Part shown: positions 58,298 through 64,000 of the stretch, piece by piece
How positions within the stretch are numbered: the first letter of the stretch is position 1
How the letters are laid out: each line of letters begins with the position of its first letter
Origin: Sympetrum striolatum
Lineage: Eukaryota; Arthropoda; Insecta; Odonata; Libellulidae
Direction: 5' to 3'
NCBI GenBank assembly: GCA_947579665.1
Contig: OX388350.1
Coordinates: forward strand, 37,419,393-37,483,392
DNA length: 64,000 bases
Notes under the pieces: model-generated
Database searches by the model: none
What the model saw: only the letters and a program-made list of their open reading frames with translations
What the model was told of the DNA's origin: nothing
Program-made: the position numbers and the translations under genes

Positions 58298-58671
58298 TTA
58301 ATAGGTCTAAACCCCTAGTATTGGCTTCTCGTAAATCCTTTATATTCCATTAGGGAGGTTTTTGGTAATCTTATAATAGTTTAATGTGTGTTCTTATTTA
58401 TTTATTTTTCTATTGAAAATAGTCAAGTGCTTATTTCTGTATGGCTTTTTTTACAAATTACAAATTGTTTCTATTATTTTATTTATTAATTTAAGTTCAA
58501 TGAATAACCAAATAATTTAAATTATATTGAGTACCTTCAAGGGCAAAAAGGGAAATTAAAAATTGGTTGCTAGATTGTTAATTTTGAAATTTCATTAATA
58601 AAGGTGATATTTTTATTCTGTATAAAAAACTGTTTTCTATTTTACGCGATAGAAATGAAAGAGAAAATGTC

Positions 58672-58743
58672 TGCCGTAGCCGGTGATCGAATCCGTGTCT
58701 CCCAATTACCGATTGCTTGCTCTAACCGCTAAGCTACCACGGC
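58672..58743 (-). ncRNA. 72-nt degenerate tRNA-like sequence, array unit 3
   Basis: Third copy, with GCCGTGG at the 5-prime end and GTAGCCGG-type 3-prime side as in unit 1. Length and arms are unchanged between copies, but that may simply reflect recent duplication of the unit. Confidence 0.6.
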
Positions 58744-60424
58744 TGCCGTTGACCCGGCTTCGATCCCCGAATACGGAAAATTTTTTCTCCTTAATTTCCA
58801 TCGCGTTACTTAATTAAGCATGTGTAATCATGCGAATCTTCTTCGTTTTTCTCCAACTGTATTCTTTATTGGATAAACAGCAATATTTTTATGATGATTT
58901 AGCTTATTATTAATAATGCACCGAACTTGAAGATTAAGCAGCACTTGCAGACGAGTTCTCGGGACTTTAAAAGACCTAATTTGCTAAAATATATTTATAT
59001 TATAAATTCTTCACTGTTTTATAAATCCGTAATATTTGTTATTTTCGTAAAATAATAATTGTTGACACAATCTTTAATCAGGTATTAAAATTTCTCCATT
59101 ATACGCAAAAAAGCTATAATTTATCTTTAAATTTTCAATCATGGGATTTTCGCATGTAATATGTGTACTAATTTTTAAGAGATGTTATTAAATTTAGTAA
59201 GCCCAAATAGGCAGGTTTTATTTACTTCATTTAACCATTCTAAACCTATATTTCTACTTTACTCTATTTGTATATTTTTATTTTATTTGTAGTAATATGT
59301 GAGAAAAATAAATACCTATTGCAAAGAGTATTATCAATACAATACATACGATAAGTAGTAATCAAGATTATAAAGGCATTTAGGAATTATTACGAAGTAC
59401 CGAAAGGAAAATTTTTAAATTAATAAAGTCTGTTTCATTAATTGTGTTGAAAACACCATTTTCTGCTGATAGGAATGAGTCACATAAAGTTTAGTAAAAT
59501 TATTCAAAATATTCAGCACGATAGAGGCTGAAGCTAGGGATATATACGGAGCGCTTAAATATCAACTGAATGCAATTTTACTGAACCTTGTGCAATGCAA
59601 AACAATTACTTGAACTTACTCTAGAAACATTTCTTTGTTGTACGAGTGGCTTAATATTGCTAAAACCGCTAAAACTCACTTAAAGTTTATCTGTATTCTC
59701 TCCACTCTTTAATACAGTTTCCTTTTGGAATACATTAACGTCCATGGGATAATGGGGTTAAATAAGAATCTTTCTCATACGGTCGTTATTCTATCCCTAC
59801 GTTTTGTTTATCACAATTGTAAATACCGAAATCATAAATGATTACCCCCTCCTAAAACAACGATCATGTTAACACTTGCAAGACTTACCACTTTACAAGA
59901 TATAGAACCGCAACAAAATCATTGACAGTTGATTCAAATTATGTTTGTTTATTCGGTTGCTAAAATAACATCACACTTGTTTACGTAGTTACCTTTGGAA
60001 TCAGTTTGAGTGCAACATTTTAAATTTACATTTACTACAAACGAAACCATTTCATTAGAAGTTTTAATGAGTAAGTACAATTTAGAACCTATATTACATA
60101 GAACGTTATACTATTTGCAAAAATAGATAATTGACGATTATTTTCCGAAGTTTACTAATGCTTTCCTTGCCGAAAGATTTTAAATCTCGTTCTCCATGCA
60201 TTTCTTACGGACCTAAAATTCCCATATATTTGTATGAGAGTCAACAATCACCTAAGTCGTCAGGGGTAATTTTTGTTTATATCCTCAAAATTATTCAAAT
60301 ATTTAGTGTATTTTATCTGAATTCTCACGATTTCGAATCTAAATAAAAAGAAATATGGATTATTTTCGATTCGGATATCTGAATTGACATTATTCATAAA
60401 GCCTCATTAATCGATGACACTTGA

Positions 60425-60484
60425 GCTCTGGGTGGCCGAGTGGGCCACTTGCTCGATAGGTGTGGGGCGATCGGGCTCCAGGGC
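60425..60484 (+). ncRNA. 60-nt tRNA-like sequence, array unit 3
   Basis: Third copy. The 7-bp end stem is intact as in unit 1, the internal GGCC/GGCC arm is intact, and a T7 run lies at 60489-60495. Confidence 0.5.
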
Positions 60485-61572
60485 GCAATTTTTTTCCGGT
60501 AACGATTGGCCTTTTCACATTCCTATTTTCGGAATAACTCTTTATAATCATCGAAATTAATTATCCGACACAGTAATTGATGAAATATTTCTGAGAAGTG
60601 TATTTTGTTCATCCATAGTCATACATTCGGGTTTCCTAGTATTAGTTTGGGGTTCAATCCCCGACTGGGTTAATTTTTTTCTGGTAACTATTGGCAGCCA
60701 GACTGTCTTTTCCATATTCCTATTTTCGGAAAATCCTTTTAATATCATTAAAAATTATTATCTTACCCAGTACAATTGAATATCGTATTTATCTTCCAAA
60801 TTACTTTTCGTTTACAAGAGAAACCGGAGTAGCGATTAAGATAGTTTTAATAACCGTGGAGTAATCTATCCAAATTAATAAAGTGATGAAGAATAATAAA
60901 AACAGAAAAACTGCAGGATAAGTTTAAGGTCAAAAAAAAAGGAAAAGTACTTAATAAGTTGTAAAATTGTGCTATAGGTATATATAGTAAGAGCAATGGT
61001 ACCCACCGATAAACCATATTTGATTTGGCAATACCCAAATAGGTAAATTGGAATACCATAAAAATTACTGAGAATAGTATTGCATTACTTCTTTTATTGT
61101 ATTGCACTTTATAAATATGATGAATATTTAAATAATGTACTTATGCCATGTATCAAGGTACATCCTTACGAGCCATTGTGAGCCTCAGCCTACCCAGCGT
61201 GACATCGACATCAAACTTTGCATTAAATAAGTTCAAGTCTTATCATTTTATAGTGTGTATTCACATTTGCCAATAGGTTCTGGGTTCGAACCCAGGTATC
61301 CCGAAAGTTAGAAACTTGTACGATTTTTAAGATTTTCATCAACCCTTTCCAAATCACTTGGTAACCTTAAACCCAGAATATTACTAGAGATCATAAATAC
61401 ATTCATATACCTTGTTAAAACTTTCTCTGAAGTCTTGGTTCGATCCCAAGGAGCCATTTACATTAACCTATGCTATTTATACAAACAACGAAATGTTATA
61501 TTGGGACCTTCATGGTTAGATATCGGCGAAGAAATTTGGATTATATAAGATTTATATCTACCATGGGGATAT

Positions 61573-61794
61573 ATGTATTCGTATCCGGAGTGGATTCGAG
61601 ATAGTCAACGCAACGTAAATGTTGGTGCAGGAAAATTTTGGGCGTGTGATTCGCATTTCATGAGCTTGTTGGAATCTCGCGAAATCTTCAACACGTTCTT
61701 GGATGAGCTGATTGAGAACACTGAGTTAGATTTTATCATACAGAACATTGTGTTTTCCGAACTGTGGTGTTATCACCCGTGGTATCAATTTTGA
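61573..61794 (+). CDS. Conserved 73-codon open frame, array unit 3, protein unknown
   Basis: This copy differs from unit 1 at six sites: three synonymous third-position changes and three replacements (Cys to Arg, Leu to Phe, Asp to Glu). Two of the replacements are conservative. No stop or frameshift has arisen even though the unit carries a piggyBac insertion upstream. Confidence 0.5.
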   Translation: MYSYPEWIRDSQRNVNVGAGKFWACDSHFMSLLESREIFNTFLDELIENTELDFIIQNIVFSELWCYHPWYQF

Positions 61795-62540
61795 GCGTAG
61801 AATTGTGGTTTTAAATGAAATCCACAATCTGAATTCTCTTTTTACATTAGCGTTCAGGAATATGTACAATGTGGTATTTATCCCTTCTTGAGCAAGAAAG
61901 CTAAATTTCCAGTTTGTAAAACCATTTAGTGTTTTTTTAATCCAAACTATGTTTGAGCATGAGTATGGGCATTTTATAAAAAGAAATATGAATTCAAGTA
62001 GCCTAACTTTTAATATAATTACCTAAATTTTTGATTTTTTTGAGGGTGATAATGGATTATTTTAATAATTGTTGTTCGTAACGTAAAATATATTTAATAT
62101 ACATAAAATTCTAATATATAAACACAAGGTAATAAAATAACTTTAACTTGCACTAGAAAAAAGACAGGTTTTCTGTTTTGTCTGTGTCTGATGATCACTA
62201 GTTTTTATTCGAAACCGGTGGCTTTATGGGATGAAAGTTGAGGAACTTGGATAAAGTTTTTTTACCTTGTGTTTATTTATTAAGTTCCACAAAGTATTTC
62301 TCATTCTATTGATTTAATTCTAATATTATTTTAACTGAGTAGTGTATGTATTGTAAATAATAAAACATTTAACTAACATATAAACGTTGAAATGTAAATA
62401 ATTAAAAAGTATATCTTAAGCATATAACCATTGCTGCTCTTACTGTTTATCACCTAAGGATTTTCGTTCAAATCGGCGTTGCACTTCATACTTTATATAT
62501 TACCTCAAATTTTGTAGATTGCATGCGCAGAAACCATTTG

Positions 62541-63254
62541 TTAAAATAATCGTAGCTTGAACAGATGACAGAAATTTCATCTTACAGCATGTGATGCTAT
62601 GTAATTATTTTATTGTGAGCTGGCTATGGGTTGCCTACGATCGTTAGATTTAACGAAGGGTTGTGTTTTATTTATTTCGAATATTGTGTAAATTATCTTC
62701 ATATATTTCCGAAAGAGGGTTGCGGGAGATATCTTATAGTATATGTGAATGAAAAAGGAACGCTATAATCAATTTGCAAACCTGAGTCCGATGACTTTTT
62801 ACCAATTCCACCGCGGGAAAGCTGTTCGCGTATAGCTCCCCTCGCATGAAGAGCTTTTCTTATTTTCTGAGTTGGACTCGGCCTCAATACTGCGAATAAA
62901 GATTAGAGGAGAACAATATCTTCCATACACGGACATGATAAAGGTATCATCTAAAAGACGAATATCAATGTCGAGAATATAAGAAAAATAAAAGACATGT
63001 TCGTAACAGGACAGACAAGTGTCTCTCAATGCAATTCTAACCCTTATCTTCTTTCTTATTTAGCTCGTTTAATACATTATATTATAAATAATATTAAGTA
63101 GAAAATTATGCAAAAACTTACAAATTAATTTACAAATTGAACCAGTTAATAGCTTTGAACTTCTAGTATTGGCTTCTCGTAAATCCTTTATATTCCATTA
63201 GGGAGTTTTCTGATATACCTATAATAGTGTAATGTATGTTATTATTTATTTATT
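62541..63254. repeat. Array unit 4, partial
   Basis: The first 710 bp or so of a further unit, cut where element E copy 3 begins in a TTATTTATTTATT tract. It carries the roughly 50-bp segment also seen in unit 3 and is somewhat more diverged than units 1 to 3, for example around 63030-63160. Confidence 0.9.
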
Positions 63255-64000
63255 ACTTTCTCCATATACGAAGTATGGAGAAAGTATTGTTTTCATGAAA
63301 AAATTCGACTTCGAGATTTCAACGGATATACATGTTTTGGGGTCCCTAGAAAACGTTTTGACCATTTTCGGAATGATGTCTGTGTATGTGTGAGTGTGTG
63401 TATGAATGTGTGTGTGTGACAGTGGGCGCTCCAACGTGAAAACTATTGGTCGTATCAATACCAAACTTCATATCTAGTACTGTGGTGTGTGCTGTCAGAG
63501 TTGATTAGTTTTTGGAGTAAATCGGTCAACCGGAAGTCGAGCTTTATTTATTAAAGCTCATTTCCTGTTTTTCAAAATATCTCCATAAATATGATATATA
63601 CGTATATTGTATTACTTAAAAAAATTTTAGAAAATGTATTTTACTATAATATTTGTATTTAACATATTTTTGTATCACCGGTTGATTAGGAGTTATTCGT
63701 GAAATACTGATAAACCGGAAGAAGATGATTATGTACTTTGTGGGCGCTCTAATATGAAAACTATTTTTCGGATCAACACCAAATTTTATATATATAGTAC
63801 TTTTATGACTATCGTTAGAGTGGATTAGTTTTTGGAGTAAATCGGTCAACCGGAAGTCAAGCTTCATTCTTCATAGCTTATTTCCAGTTTTCAAAATATC
63901 TCCATAAATATGACATTTAGGTATATACTATAATTTATAAATGTTTTAGAAAATTTAATTTACTATAACTTTTTTATGAAACATATTTTTTTATCACTGA
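63255..64000 (+). mobile_element. Element E, copy 3, truncated by the window end
   Basis: It starts with the perfect 12-bp inverted repeat ACTTTCTCCATA / TATGGAGAAAGT separated by seven bases, then a TG-rich core at about 63380-63420. At least two monomers start at GTGGGCGCTC, near 63422 and 63740. The 3-prime hairpin and end lie beyond 64000. It interrupts array unit 4 in the same orientation as copy 2. Confidence 0.8.

Larger units (their letters stand above)
55089..62540. repeat. Array unit 3, interrupted by piggyBac
   Basis: Removing 55697-58301 (element plus one TTAA) leaves about 4847 bp. That is the usual unit plus the roughly 50-bp segment at 55366-55417. Minus tRNA-like at 58672-58743, 60-nt tRNA-like at 60425-60484, conserved open frame at 61573-61794. 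Confidence 0.9.
45478..63254. repeat. Tandem array of a 4.8-kb unit, three full units plus a partial one
   Basis: Unit starts, set at the TTAAAATAATYGTAKCTTGAAC phrase, are near 45478, 50284, 55089 and 62541. Spacing is about 4803, 4805 and 7452 bp; the last includes the 2605 bp added by piggyBac. The copies are nearly identical over most of their length, with scattered substitutions and small indels. The left edge meets element E copy 2, and the right edge is cut by element E copy 3 at 63255, so the array may continue beyond the window. No helicase, integrase or structural gene is seen in the unit. Confidence 0.92.

Noticed and set aside
45478..63254. rDNA, histone or snRNA gene cluster as an explanation of the 4.8-kb array
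   Set aside because: No rRNA core sequence, histone fold coding region or Sm-site snRNA pattern is visible in the unit.

Overview
The window reads as nuclear DNA of an arthropod, most likely an insect with a large, repeat-rich genome. Evidence: AT-rich sequence with no dense open frames, no operon structure, GT-AG type splice signals, tRNA-derived SINEs, non-LTR retrotransposon tails ending in AATAAA plus short trinucleotide repeats, a TTAA-flanked piggyBac element and TA-flanked Tc1/mariner-type MITEs. The species cannot be named from sequence alone. There is no complete recognisable host gene. Most of the window looks intergenic or intronic.

Positions 1-45,470 are mostly non-coding, with scattered mobile elements and many old, diverged local duplications. 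A repeat called here element E lies at 3368-4272. Two 77-bp MITEs lie at 3160 and 32252. There are inverted-repeat (fold-back) structures near 5.6-6.5 kb and 19.2-20.1 kb, and three antisense retroposon tails at 15.2, 26.2 and 30.8 kb. Two SINE-like units surround a perfect hairpin near 10.3-10.6 kb, and three tRNA T-arm-like motifs lie near 16.4-16.75 kb. Two short GC-richer stretches, 9518-9649 and about 28059-28208, look like possible coding exons of an unrecognised gene; their strand is uncertain.

Positions 45,478-63,254 hold a tandem array with a unit of about 4.8 kb: three full units (starting 45478, 50284 and 55089) and a partial fourth. Element E abuts the left edge and a second E interrupts the array on the right; that second copy runs off the window. 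Each full unit carries a degenerate 72-nt tRNA-like sequence on the minus strand, a 60-nt tRNA-like sequence with a 7-bp end stem and a T7 run, and three further TpsiC-arm-like hairpins on the plus strand. Each also has a 73-codon open frame (49299, 54106, 61573). In that frame 7 of 9 differences between copies fall at third codon positions and 6 of 9 are synonymous. Neighbouring open frames in the same unit do not show this, so it is the best candidate for a real, undescribed protein in the window.

The third unit contains a 2601-bp piggyBac-family element at 55697-58297, inserted at TTAA and present only in that unit. Its transposase is broken by stops, frameshifts and an internal deletion that removed two of the catalytic aspartate regions.
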